NCBI RefSeq assembly: GCF_037975245.1
Contig: NC_092583.1
Location: 4,995,264 to 5,059,263, forward strand
DNA: 64,000 bases
Direction of reading: 5' to 3'
Origin: Apostichopus japonicus
Taxonomy: Eukaryota > Echinodermata > Holothuroidea > Aspidochirotida > Stichopodidae
The notes beneath the pieces are model-generated. The model worked only from the letters and a program-made list of their open reading frames with translations. It did not search any database and had not been told where the DNA came from. Each line of letters opens with the position of its first letter. Position 1 is the stretch's first letter. Positions 35,231-47,404 of the stretch are shown in pieces. A program made the position numbers and the translations under genes.

Positions 35231-36300
35231 ACATAAAGTATATTTACATATATATAGGGGCTAAGGAGAGTTTATGGCAGCATGATCACTTGACCTCCTG
35301 TCTGGTATTTGCGATATGCCAGGAACTCTTAGCAAATTAGGTTAATTAAGCAGGAAACTGTGTCATAATAATGATCATTAATGTCAAATGAAAATATTCA
35401 CACATTCATATTACAGATCTATTTATGAAGAGGGTGCACTTAACCGTGGATGGCTACCATCCATACTCATCAAATATAGCTACATATCTATGAGTGGCAA
35501 ATCTCCATCAACAGCTTCCTTAATTCAAAGAACAAGTTCATTAAATATCACCATTCACTAAATTTGCTGAGGCTTTGTACTTTTTCCAGTTTGAGTTTGT
35601 TTCAATTTTTTCAGCTGAATTTTCACTTAAAGAGCTACAATTTATGAAATTATGAAAACTATATATATTGACATGACATGGATAATTTAAAAGGTGGCAG
35701 GGTAAGAATATTAATGTCCCAAAGGTGCATCATGGACAACATATATAGTAAAATCCAAACAGCTTTCTAAATCAACTAAAAAAACACTAATTTTCTTGAG
35801 TTTTAGTGGATTAGAAACAAATTCCCACTAAATGTTATAAACCCTGTTTCTCCTATGCCTGTGCATGTGTTTATAAACATTAAACCAATTCATCTACATA
35901 GGCTGATCCTCTGGATGATTGGGACTGTGATATAAATGAAGTGGAATTTAATAAGTAGATTGATGACAATTTTCCCAATTGATATCGCTCCTTAACTAGG
36001 TCAAACAAACTTCTAAAATTTTTTAACTAACTTGTCTGAGTTCTGATTTCAAGGAAGTTTTGGTAGCATTACAAATTATTTCACTAAATGATGTCTACAT
36101 TAAACTTCATAAACTACTGTAGAGTCAGGACTCCAGGGAATGCAAAGCCATGGCATAAAATAGCAAATTGGACACCACACCTAATGCATCAAGCATTTTT
36201 CATCCACAGCTAAACACAATGGGCTGCAACTGGGTTTTTTTCTTTATAGCTAAGTGCATGGTGTAAGTTGTGGAAAAGATTCAGTTTACTGTAACAACTG
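35231..36300. other. Non-coding stretch
   Basis: No gene or clear repeat recognised. Confidence 0.5.
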
Positions 36301-36329
36301 TGATTAGGTATAAATCATATCAGGCTGTC

Positions 36330-36690
36330 ATATGATTGGAACTCTTTGACCCAAAATTACCTTTGACCTCAGAATAAAGTACAGTTTTTATGACTTACCA
36401 TCCGCTGCTACAAAATTGTAAGAGAAGACTTTTTTTTACATTGCTGTTTGACCTCTTTTGACCTTTGACTGGAAAGACGTCCACACTTTTTGCGATCCAT
36501 CATCTGATGATCAGTATGACCCCAAGTTTGATCAAAGCAAACCTAAACTCTAGAAGTAGACTTTTGACATGATTTTTGCTTTTTTGACCATTCCAAATTA
36601 TCTTTCACCTTAGAATAAAGTACATCTTATTTGACCTATCATACGCTGACCACTATGGCAGGTTTGATGAAAATCAAACATAAACCATAG
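36330..36690. repeat. Dispersed repeat with TTTGACCT motifs (copy 2)
   Basis: Two internal sub-copies: TTTGACCTCAGAATAAAGTA near 36363 and TTTCACCTTAGAATAAAGTA near 36604, each followed by TTATGACTTACC or TTTGACCTATC. Related to 26990-27215. Confidence 0.55.
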
Positions 36691-39096
36691 TAGAAACTTG
36701 CATGAGCTTGATGAACAAGCTTCTACAACCCCCTCCCCTTTCTCCCTCCCCCTACCCTCCCCTATTATATGTTATAACTTTACTTTAATAGTTCTACTAA
36801 AATGCAATGACTGACTACCAGGCAATAATGTTTCAGGCATTCTTCATGGACATATATACAGACGGAAAGACGAACAGACAGACAGACAAATTACAATGAC
36901 AAACTCTCAAAACACATAACATGGAACAACTCTTTTGACGATTTTCTGCATTTCATGGTGAAAACCAGAAAGAGAGATAGTATGTCCAGAAACCAGTACG
37001 CTGCATGGCAGGACTTATTAATTATTACCCACGCAACAACGAAAAAAATTAGACGAACAAATAAGGATGGATTTAGGTGAATTAAATTCAACTTTTGAAA
37101 GCTAAAATTACAGGTTTACCCTTTACCCTGATTTTACTTATGACTGAAATTGACCATTGGTGGAAGCATCAAACTGAGCTTAACGACATATTCTCTGACA
37201 TAAATTCTTGGGTAAATAGTAATAACGCAGCGGACTTGATAGAATACTACTCCATTTAACCGGTAACTTGAGAGCAGAGGCAAGACAACCACTTACCAAC
37301 TCCTAGCAACGACGGATATTTGGAGAAAGCCGTCATGATATTGAGCTGACACTTAAATACTTCTCACTTTTGGTCAACGGATTGGAAAAAAGTCAATATT
37401 AATAACATTTTACTATCTCCATGCAGAGAGAGATGCTTCGTTCATATATATTGTAAAACAAGGAATAAAGGTCTTTAATACAGAGAAGTGCAATACACTC
37501 ACGTAACATTTAATCTCCTTTATAGTCACTAAAAGACATTAAAGTTGTCAGGATATCAACTGGTTTGATGTTGCATCATATACAAGTCAGTAGAAAAAAA
37601 ATAGAGTATTAATGTCAGCACAGAACTACAACTGCAAAAATATGTTTTCTTTTATTTATTAATTCTTATTACTTATCTTCAACCCCCAAAATTTGAATAA
37701 AATATTAAGTGAAAACTAAACCATTTGGACCGTAGGCAGCTCTACATCACAAAACACATATATTGGACATGTAGTAATCAGGCAACTGATGTGACTCAGA
37801 AATATATATTGTCTTTGATTTTGTGTGAAAAGTTTTCAATAAACTGGATCTCTATCCCCTAAGTATTGGTGATAGAACCCCTAATCATACATCACCCTAA
37901 GACAACAATGCAAATTTATGCAAACTAAGCAACCTGTACCGAAAATTGTCTGCTTTATATTCCAAGGTGAAACTCTTGCATCCTGAATCATCCCTGGACA
38001 ATCAAGGGACTTTTAGGTAACGTCATTAAGACCTCCTGGGCCTCAAGATTATAACTATAAAGCAGAGGTTGGCTGTCAGGTGACGAGTGTATTCTCTTAC
38101 TAACGTTCTAAGCTTTATTAGACGTTGAAAAGTATCAGAAGAGACACCGGACCTCTGACGAGACTGACGGACAATTCAATCTCGATGTTCTTTAACTTCA
38201 ATCATCCTGAGTCTACATACTTTCCTTTGATAAATTCACATCCTAGTCCCTCATTTGCTTGGCCATAAATCAGGCTGGAAAATAAACGGTATCTTACTTA
38301 ACACTTCGGATAATAAATCGTTAATGATGGAAGGTTTGGATTTTTACCTCGGCGTTTACTTCCCCAAATACATCCCAGGGCTGACTTGAAAATTCACTTT
38401 CACGCGCATTGTTTACGTGCAACAAGTGATTACTTAATTTTATTGTGTAAATATCTAGTCGGTCACATATTGTTTGGCTTATCTCATTGACAAAAAATGC
38501 AGTCACATTATTACAGGAATCAGTTAAAAAGGCATTCTATCCACAAGTAAAAGAATTGTGGGCAATATTAGACCTGTTGCTTGCTTAATGCTGCATTTAG
38601 ATGTTGGTATTTTTAAGTTTTCAAACGGGGGGGGGGGGCTGGATTTGTGTCCGGTATTGCATCCCAAAATGCTATGCAGGCTTGTTAAGTTGCTATGTAA
38701 GTGCACAGATGTACAGTATAGTAGCTTTTGTACACAGAAACAAACCATAGTATTTTATTAGAGACAAAATTCATCGCCTTCAAACCCGCTACAAAAAATA
38801 TGAATAATAAATTATTCCCTGAATATAGAGAAATGTTTATATCAAGAATCCTGATTAGTTGACTCGATAAAAGGTGAAAAGTTGATTCTCTTTTCCAAAT
38901 AAGGCAAATTCCTCGTATCATTTCTAGCTAAAAATGAGTTGAAGGTTACCACTAATGGGCATCAATTATATCTTGGCAAAAGTAGTTCACATTTCAGAGA
39001 TGTATATGATAAAGGTAGGTGGTGATGGGGAATTTTTATTATGAATATTGACTTTGACAATATTTCTTCATTTATAACCTCCTGGCATAATAAAGC
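36691..39096. other. Mostly non-coding stretch
   Basis: Contains the candidate exon at 37297-37336, a CpG-richer patch at 38090-38200 and a poly-G run at 38627-38638. No gene is established. Confidence 0.4.
37297..37336 (-). CDS. Possible short first coding exon (unassigned)
   Basis: An ATG with A at -3 opens 13 codons (MTAFSKYPSLLGV) plus one base, ending exactly at a consensus donor G|GTAAGT. The 40 bases are CpG-containing and unlike the AT-rich surroundings. I found no matching downstream exon. The phase does not fit joining to GPCR 2, the nearest minus-strand coding region downstream. It could equally be chance. Confidence 0.2.
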
Positions 39097-40171
39097 CAGT
39101 GGCGGCGGAACCGGGGGGGCTTGGGGGGCTCAGCCCCCCCAATGAAAAAGTTGAGGGGGCAAATGCATGATTAGCCCCCCCAATATTTACCAAGGCTCCG
39201 AAACGTGCATCTGCCCATTTTTCAATGCATACTTGTCGATCTGTCCGATGCACACGTATACTATATAGGTGTAATAATTTTAGTAAATGCTGGGGGGACC
39301 CTCGGCCCGTCCCCTGGCTATAGACCACATTGTCACCCCAACCGCGTCTTCACGCCCCGTGAAAAGTGGAAGCAGTGAGTACCGGTAAGCGCAACACAAC
39401 TTCGTCTTAGGACAATGACTTGCCTCATTTCAGCCAGTTCTCCAACATCCCCTTACTCAGTGGCGGAGCGTCCATACAGTCAGGGGGCAGATGCCCCCCC
39501 CCCACCTGACGGACTCAAATGGACTGCTGGCGCACTTTTCAGCTTTTCAATACTTTTTACTTATTCCGATTATTGACTATTTTATTGCGCTCTCATCTAC
39601 CAATTGACATTTGTCATATTCTGTTGGTGTAATTTTCCGACAAAATGGCGACTACACCTATCTATTCTCCGTTTATCTACAAATTAGCAAGGCCCGGAAA
39701 GGGTCATTTCCTGCAATCTATAAAGTATCTTTACTCAAAAATTTTCTGTACGCTCCGCGCCAGCCTGTTGTGGCGCTCCGCTTAGATAGTGTCGAAAGCG
39801 CACTACAGACCATTCTTGCCCCCCCCCCGACCAATACCCCTAGCTCCGCCACTGCTCTTACTACACTCAAAAACGTCTTTGCGAGTACACTACGAGTAAC
39901 AGCTACTCTCTTAAAACACCATCGAATATACAAATTACAATGTTTTTACAGACTTTCTCGTTCAATCTGAGAAATTGCAGGCTTGAGACCCATATTTTAG
40001 GGCTGGGTATTCGCAGCATAAAACACTCGGGAAGTGCCGTTTCCGGCCATCTGGGGGTTTGAAAAAACCCAAAATTTTCTTGTACGCTCCGCGCCAACCG
40101 ATGGTGGCGCTCCGCTTAGATAGTCTCCACACATTAGCCCCCCCAATAATTTTTCCGTTCCACCGCGCCTG
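39097..40171. mobile_element. hAT-like non-autonomous element, family B (outer, carries an insertion)
   Basis: Begins CAGTGGCGGCGGAACCGGGG and ends GTTCCACCGCGCCTG, with a perfect 8-bp target duplication AATAAAGC (39089-39096 and 40172-40179). The ends carry GGGGGG and CCCCCC runs. It was later interrupted by the family C element at 39458-39854. A GTACGCTCCGCGCCAACC block near 40082 is also present inside family C, so the families share internal sequence. No transposase. Confidence 0.88.
39458..39854 (+). mobile_element. hAT-like non-autonomous element, family C (nested)
   Basis: The 397-bp element starts CAGTGGCGGAGCGTCC and ends GCTCCGCCACTG. Flanks are CCCTTACT and CTCTTACT (7 of 8 identical). 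It lies inside family B. It is collinear with 56852-57243 (GACTGCTGGCGC, AAGGCCCGGAAAGGGTCATT, TTAGATAGTGTCGAAAGCGC). Confidence 0.9.
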
Positions 40172-40334
40172 AATAAAGCATTAATATTACCATGTGACTT
40201 TTGCCACTAAAATCCACTAAAAGCTGGCCTCAAGCTACAGAACCAAATGAAATCTAAAACAATCATCATAACTATGTCTATTATAGAGACTGTCAAAATT
40301 GATGTCCAGTGTTACATCCATCCATCCATATGAA

Positions 40335-40555
40335 AATAAAACATAAACTGTTAGCAAGCTGCTTATCCACTAAAGAGCCTGTCGTAAGAGAATGTGTAAA
40401 AGCATGGAGGTAAAACAGACCTCCATGGTAAAGGTAAGTGACTCTGACGTTTCAATCCTAGCAGGATCTTCTTCAGGGACTGAATGATTCAGCTTATGAA
40501 GAAGATCCTGTTAGGATTGAAACGTCAGGTTTCCTTTACTTTTACACATTCTATC
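40335..40555. repeat. Dispersed 'TCCTGCTAGGAT' repeat, long foldback
   Basis: Arms 40444-40476 and 40495-40528 are inverted copies differing at about 3 of 33 positions, with an 18-base loop. The left copy continues on the minus strand to about 40335 (TTTTACACATTCT, GGCTCTTTAGTGGATAAGCA, TTGCTAACAGTTT). The right copy continues on the plus strand through CTTTTACACATTCT. Confidence 0.8.
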
Positions 40556-40663
40556 AATAAGATTAACAACGTGCAAACTTATTCACTCACCTAAAGTGGC
40601 AAGAGGAGAGATTTGATTATATTCTTAATATATTGAGTCTGTTGTATATATATCCTAAGGGTG

Positions 40664-40686
40664 ATATTATTATTATTATTATTATT
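40664..40686. repeat. (ATT)n microsatellite
   Basis: Seven to eight uninterrupted ATT units. Confidence 0.95.
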
Positions 40687-41578
40687 GTGACGGTACTCAC
40701 TGTTCAAAAGTAACATTTTATGCTTAATGAAAATGCATGATGCTTGGAAAGTAGGTTGTCTTTAACCTAAAGGAAGGGGAGATGGAAGGGGGAAGAGGGG
40801 GGGATCAAGAATTATTACTTCCTTTGGAAACCTTTTAGTAGCTAGGTGTTAAAGGAACTATCATTTTGATACCATACCGTAGCGCTTGTCTAAGGTATAA
40901 AAATTAAAGCAATGAGTGTTTTAATCGGTTGAGGTACAGCAGTGAAGGAATGATGAATCACCTTCAGAGGAAGAAATTACTGAATACTTCTATACAATTC
41001 AGAGAAAACAAAAAGGAAAAAACTTCTGATTTAACAATTTTTAATAATGATGTGATTTTTTGTCGTTGTGTGATACAGTATTTCTCTGTAAAGGAAAAAC
41101 ATAAAAATTAATCAATAATGTAAGTTATTTACAAAATTTAGATAAATAATAATGTAGCAGCCAGTCACTTTTCCTAATTAAACTATTAACATAACACAAA
41201 GTCAGACATTTATTAATTAAATTACAAGACAATGTGAAATTAAGAAATCATTCCATTGAAACCCTATCATATAACATATTATTTGTACCTCACAATTAAA
41301 CAATTGAAACTCTATTACATGAGACAAGTAATCATTTCGGTCAGAAACCTTCACCAAACTATGTTCGTAATTTAGTTTATTCCTCCACCCCTCCTCCCTT
41401 CCTCCCTTATAGCTGTTATATAAAGTTTCTTAGCTTCAAATTTGTAACACCCATTTGGGTCATTAAAGGGAGATGGAATGATCTCACATAGTTTCTTTGT
41501 GTTAATAGCTGTTTGCAAGTTCCAATGTTAGCTACATACAGTACTAATGAAATACAGCTATATATACAGTAGTTGTGC
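40687..41578. other. Non-coding stretch
   Basis: AT-rich; nothing recognised. Confidence 0.5.
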
Positions 41579-41908
41579 ACAGCCAATACCCAAAATAGCT
41601 CTATATTCTTATTGTAGTTGCAGCCAATAACCAAACTAACTAATACTTATTGTCTTTGTAGCCAGTACCCAAACTAGCTATATACTTGTAGTTGCAGCTA
41701 ATACCCAAACTAACTAATACTTATTGTAGTTGCAGCTAATATCCAAAGTAGCTACATACTTATTGTAGTTGAAGCCAATATCCAAAGTAGCTATATACTT
41801 ATTGTAGCTGCAGCCAATACCCAAACTAGCTATATACTTATTGTAGTAGCAGCCAATACCCAAACCAGCTGTATACTTATTGTAGTTGCAGCCAATACCC
41901 AAACTATA
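41579..41908. repeat. About 39-bp tandem repeat, 8-9 copies
   Basis: Unit CTTATTGTAGTTGCAGCCAA followed by TACCCAAACTAGCTATATA. Copies vary by a few bases and one is shortened near 41685. Confidence 0.93.
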
Positions 41909-43189
41909 TGTTATGTGAAGTGTGTATAATGTTACTGGCTGCAACACTGATCTATTATTTACAGTCCATCTCTGGCTGTTACTGCTCTATAGAGTGTCAT
42001 GCCGACATTAATGAACAATCTTGTAACAGTGGAGTTTGCTTCATTAGTTGTATAACTTATGCAAAAATAGCTGATCTATGATACAACATACTTGAAGTGT
42101 GCACTTATTGGTTGTTCTGCCGTTGCTACGCAATTAATAGCCTATCACAGTATAACATGAACTGTCACAGATAATTGCAAAACTGAAGAAGAAACTGGCC
42201 AAAATTAAAGAAAGTACAGCACAAACAGATACAGATACAGATAAATAATGCCAGGGCTTACTAGGTCTATATCACGGATAGAAAGTGTCACCTACATGTT
42301 TTTCAAGGTTCACAAGCTCGAGCATATTATTCTACAGAAATTACTCTCAATAACTTCCAAACAAGAACTGACTAAGTTGTGGAATAGAACAAAATCACTA
42401 AATGACACTCTATCTTAAAGACATCCTATCTTATTCTTTAGGGTTACTAGCTTTGATAAACATTTTATGTTTTTCTAGTATCCAGTATATACCATTACTG
42501 CACTGTTTTTGTATGTCTATGTATATGCGAAATATATTAACTGAACTGAACTTCTATATTTTACCCTATTCTTATAAATAAACTTCCACTGTATTGTGTG
42601 ATATTTATATTAATCTTTCAAAATCTTTAAACTTGGTGACTTATTAAGCCTGATGGACAAACATACATAATCCAGAATTTAACCGTGACAATTTTTCAAA
42701 ACTTACTCTATAATGAATTTAACCAAATCACGACATACAATAAACAGCAGGGCAAATTTGTAGCGGTCATCCAATCATCGAACTTTCTGTTCAGACATAC
42801 AAAAGCAGCTTTGGAAGTTGTTGTTTACATCAAATTCATATTGCATTATAACCCAAAACAGGTAAATGATCAATTGCAATGATCATCCAACACCACCAAT
42901 ACTTTGTAGATAAAACAACAATAGTGGTAGGCCTATGCACCACCTGAATAAAGATGGTGTTCTATTCACAAAACCTACACATCTCTCCTACAGTGTCCAT
43001 ATTGATCATCCTTTGATAAAAGTGAAACCTGGTTTTTCTGAAGACAACAATGCAGGGGAAAAAAGTTGCCTGAAGTTCCTGAACAGATTTCTCAAAATAA
43101 GGTAGAGGCTTTTTTATATGGTCAACTTGAAAATTATAGTTCTCCTTGATATTAATCATGATCTCACATGAAAATAGCTCTTAAAAGAT
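41909..43189. other. Non-coding stretch downstream of GPCR 3
   Basis: No gene recognised; may contain the 3' UTR of GPCR 3. Confidence 0.45.
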
Positions 43190-44233
43190 TCACTTGCAAG
43201 ATAAGACGTTCCGGAAAGCTTCTCTGAATATAGGATTCATTCCTGCATAGATAATAGGATTACAGACCGAATGAGCAACAGCAAATAACGAAGCTACTCT
43301 AGAAGCCAAAGGGCCTTTCAAACTACTGTAGCTTAGTAAATGGTTCAGAGTAAATGGCAGCCAACAGATCGTAAACGCCACGCAGGCAATCACCATCATC
43401 CGGGTCACGGCTAGCTCCTCCTTTGAGAGATACTGCTCTCTCCGTTTCGAGATCCTGTTTCTCCCGCCGTCGGAACCCTGGTGGCTGTATTCCTTCGTGT
43501 CCTGTACCCGTTTACGAGACTTGTGTATTCTTATAAAGATGAGAATGTAAGCAGAGGGTATAATGACCACGCAGGATAAGACACCCAGGAGGAGAAGTAA
43601 CGTCATGTACCACCACGAGAGACTATCGTCTTCCTTTATGTGACAACCGTTAAGAGCATAAAAATACTCGATGGTACCAAATCCCAGCAGTGGTAGAAAG
43701 GTCAGAGAGGTTGTACTAGTCCAGACCCAAACCAGTATTAGAATGGTACCTGTCTGTGTACAGAACTTCAGGTACACATGCTTAGGTTTTGTGATTAGTA
43801 CGTATCTAGTGAATGAAATGCAATACAGGGTGCCCAGAGAGACCCCACAAAATATGATGTTGAGATAGAAAGCTGTCCGACACCAGAACAAACTCACGTG
43901 GGGAACGGCGTTGGGTAGATTCCTTCGTAACATTGTCGGTATGACCATAATGCACACACCGAGATCGGCTAGAGCCATGTTAACTAACAGTGCATTTGGC
44001 CAGATGCGTAGTTTCTTTGTTTTACATATTGCCGTAATGACTAAGACGTTACCGATCGTTCCTGAGACCATCATCACGACCAGTGCAATTTCAAATGATA
44101 TCAATAACGGTGGTGAGAAGTTATCAGTCATAGATGTATTCTTGTGATCAGAAATGACTTCAGTCGACATCTGCTGCTGCTGAGTTGTCAACTTCAGCCA
44201 TTCCGGCACAAACTTTGTAGCATTCTCAGCCAT
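43190..44233 (-). CDS. Class A G protein-coupled receptor, TRY type (GPCR 3)
   Basis: The 347-residue product starts at the ATG at 44233, which has a good context (A at -3, G at +4). The frame runs 30 bases further but has no other ATG. The N-terminal region of about 42 residues carries possible glycosylation sites at N4 and N32 and a run of four glutamines (18-21). Marks are GN 61-62, D90, C118 and C197, TRY 142-144, CWLP 290-293 and NPIIY 325-329. The third inner loop is long and basic. It is a paralogue of the receptor at 21717-22682: both have LITKP after the RY, an HxKED-like block in the second outer loop, WWY at the start of helix 5 and VTRMM at the start of helix 6. Ligand unknown. 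An (AAAAT)n microsatellite sits about 30 bases upstream of the ATG. Confidence 0.94.
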   Translation of the reverse strand: MAENATKFVPEWLKLTTQQQQMSTEVISDHKNTSMTDNFSPPLLISFEIALVVMMVSGTIGNVLVITAICKTKKLRIWPNALLVNMALADLGVCIMVIPTMLRRNLPNAVPHVSLFWCRTAFYLNIIFCGVSLGTLYCISFTRYVLITKPKHVYLKFCTQTGTILILVWVWTSTTSLTFLPLLGFGTIEYFYALNGCHIKEDDSLSWWYMTLLLLLGVLSCVVIIPSAYILIFIRIHKSRKRVQDTKEYSHQGSDGGRNRISKRREQYLSKEELAVTRMMVIACVAFTICWLPFTLNHLLSYSSLKGPLASRVASLFAVAHSVCNPIIYAGMNPIFREAFRNVLSCK

Positions 44234-44261
44234 TTTGACAGCAACTGTTCCAGACTTGAAC

Positions 44262-44283
44262 AATAAAATAAAATAAAATAAAT
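44262..44283. repeat. (AAAAT)n microsatellite by the GPCR 3 start
   Basis: Four to five AATAA units lie about 30 bases upstream of the GPCR 3 ATG. Confidence 0.9.
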
Positions 44284-47009
44284 ATCCTGATGTGCGATAT
44301 TAGGTGGTTTCCATGGACAAATAGAACAAATATTCAAATAAACTCCTCTACAAAAACTTTACCTACATCTGTTTCAATCTTTATCTCCTGATCTTCATAC
44401 TATTTGAAGAAAAAGCCAAGTTTGACATCTCACTGTTCATTGAACCATGATGGAATTGGCATTCACATACAGTACCTATGATAAATAGATCTGTCCTAGA
44501 AATCCATGCAGTTCTTACTTTCCACACAATGGCATCCAAAAAAGGCTCTTGCTGATAAACAATTAAGGCTGAAATTATTCCTGAAACTGTCACACTTAGA
44601 ATGATGAATTTCAGATTTAATCACATACGGTACTTCAGTTCTTCGGCCTGATCCGAACCGGACGTATAATTAAACTATGATCCTCAATTGACATCATATA
44701 AGTGTCACTTGCAGGAGAAAGTCATAGCCACTGTGTCTCGGTCTTAATTAGCATTGAAACTGTAGACTACCACTATAAACAGTCCTATAGTGTACACATG
44801 TGGGAATTTAGAACATGACAAAATGAAATGACTGAATCTCTCACTATAGTATCACATATGGATGAGAGCATAAACTATATTACTTGCTTCTTCTTGTGTG
44901 TTTATACTTTGCAAGAGTTTGGTAGATCACGCAAACAAGCGCACATTGCTGCGTTGCCATGGACACTGCAGAATGGGTCCATATGAACAGATTATAATAT
45001 CCTGACGATTCATTTTTGCATTTTATGTCCTATTAAATTGGTCACCCACTAATCAAAGATGCATGTATAGTTTGTTTGACCCCTGATCAAATCCTCTTTC
45101 TTTGTGATGGACTTGATCAAGCAGTAAATGTCCTCAGCGAATGAGTAAGAAATCATGTCACGTCAACAAGGAAAGTAGGAAAGGTCAAGATATCCACCAT
45201 TAACAGATAAATCTCACGGACGTACACACTGCCCTAATGACCATCAGTGTATCCTAAACAGGTCATTTCAGGAATTCCATATATTTTCGTAACTTTTTTG
45301 TGGAAAGTCGTTGAACTTTCCTCTAAGCATAGTATTTTATTAGTGACAGTCAATTGTTTATCTTTGATTGGAATGAAGAATGATTCTTTATTTTGACTGG
45401 TATATATCATCTGCCATCGATTGCAGGAAATCAAATCCAAAAGCCAATGAAAACCGGGTATATTACGGTACCTGTTTTTACAAAAAGTTTTTTTTTTATT
45501 CAACAACAACAAAAACTTTTTGATGATGAAAGGCAAATAAGGACGATTGTCAGAAAACCAAGAATTCACTCCAGCGAAAATTCTTTTCTCCAGAAAATAT
45601 GTTCAATTTTCCATGAACGCTTCTGTCACTATTCTCAGAGCTCTGTTTAATAGTACATGGTTGCTAACATATAGCATCTCCACTGAAAGATAACACAGCA
45701 AAGTTAATTGTATCACATAGTATTATCTCCACCAGCACAGTATATCAAATTCTCACAAAGTTTAACTGCGAATATAAAGTAATAATCTTGGAGTCAGACA
45801 CTCTTATAGACTAGCTATATTCCCTCTCAGTTCCTTAGATACTTCTCTCTGTATCAAATGGATCTATAACTTTCCTTCACTAGGCTGCATGGATGATCGG
45901 GAATGTTAACTTTATGAGAATCCTGCATGAGTAGGCACCATAAATGGTGCTTGACAAGCTTATTTACTGTCCAATATATATATCAACATAATGAAGAACA
46001 TTTGTGGCTCTAATAATTACATAATTTCCTGGAAATTTTCTAACATTTGGATCACATTAAACAGCATTAAGTTTTTACAGTTTTAACCAGCTTCATTAGC
46101 CAAACCAGACTGAAAATGATTTGAAAATTGGTGTGTGCTGGATGTTACTCGGTGATAGAGCTACAAATCATCTTCTTCTGACAAGACTGATCTAGTATTT
46201 GTTGTGGTTTAATAAAAAGAGCATCAGCACGAGAGGAAATTTATAGTTTATGAAATACCTCCGATGCAATCCTGACTGGCTGTAGACAAACTGTTATTAT
46301 CCAAAGAACATTATCACAACAAATGATACCATCAAATGATCCTCAAATAGTACAGAAATTTATCACCAAAGATTACATATTTTGATATTAAATTCTGTTC
46401 TCGTTTTAGGGTTTCTTCCAGATCCACGTACAGATTAACGAAAGTCGAGTTTTATTTCATGTTGGAAGCGAAAAATTTACATGACGAGGAGGAAATCAAT
46501 TTTGCTCTTGAGATTAATTGGTTTGTTCTTGCAAGGATATATAGTATCCAGATAAATGGCTGTTACACAATGTAAAGACCATGTCACCATCTAAACCAGC
46601 ATCTCAATCCTTATAACTCCTCTCACAGAGGAGGAGGAGGAGATGAGAAGACACAAAGAGCGCCCTTCACATCCAATACTATCAATGACTTGTAGAGTCT
46701 GCTTTACATTAACATTTACCATTTCTTGAAGCTTTTTAAGATTGTTCACTATAAAGACAGATCTGAGAGTTAAACGGATATTTGCAGTCCAGACGTCTCC
46801 ATCTGTATAAAGCAAAACATTTAAATTGTCTTACAAAGTCAATGACATCCTCACAATCCACATACAAAGGTGCATGACCAATTAATTGAAGAAAAAAAAA
46901 CTGTAGTATTTAAAGAAGAGCTTTTCCAAGTTTAGACGAATTTCTCCTGTCGTCGAAATTTTCTTAAACTTAAAAAACTAAATCACTTTGAAGGATAAAA
47001 TTTGTCAGA
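44284..47009. other. Non-coding stretch upstream of GPCR 3
   Basis: No gene supported. A hairpin-prone AAAAAGTTTTTT / AAAAACTTTTT pair lies at 45482-45521. Short open frames at 45234-45569 and 46591-46815 have no recognisable motif. Confidence 0.45.
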
Positions 47010-47160
47010 AAAAAGATTTAATCGTGATTACAGCCTCCCGTGGCCAGACATATATCGCTGCTCACACACAGCCAGAGAAAGATTAAATGAAACCATTCTG
47101 AAGGGTCTGAACCTCTCCAGTATCCGTCTCTCAACTAGACAGGCTTCGTCATCATCGGAA
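47010..47160. repeat. Dispersed repeat, family Z (copy 1)
   Basis: GATTTAATCGTGATTACAGC, GTGGCCAGACATAT, CGCTGCTCA and GATTAAATGAAACCATTCT are collinear with 51068-51150. The right part resembles the inverse of 12489-12556. Confidence 0.85.
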
Positions 47161-47404
47161 TTCAATTGATTAGGTCTAATTGAAAGACAAAGACACTGTG
47201 TAAACCTAACCTCCATGATAGACAAACAGCAAGATCAATGTACTTCACATTATGTTACAGTTCATTATTTGCAGATCGACCGGAATTGGTCTTAAATTTT
47301 ATGGGAAGATATTATACTATCTCATGTAATCAGATAATAAATTAGGCTAAAGTTCAAGGAATAAGGAAGTACTGAAAGTAAACAATACTGTGACTATAAA
47401 CAAT

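Noticed and set aside
45234-45569. 111-residue minus-strand frame
   Set aside because: AT-rich, lysine- and leucine-heavy composition typical of chance frames; includes a hairpin-prone T-run.
47028-47225. 65-residue minus-strand frame with a strong-looking acceptor
   Set aside because: Most of it overlaps dispersed repeat family Z, also found at 51062-51150, with a relative at 12489-12556; the donor is weak.
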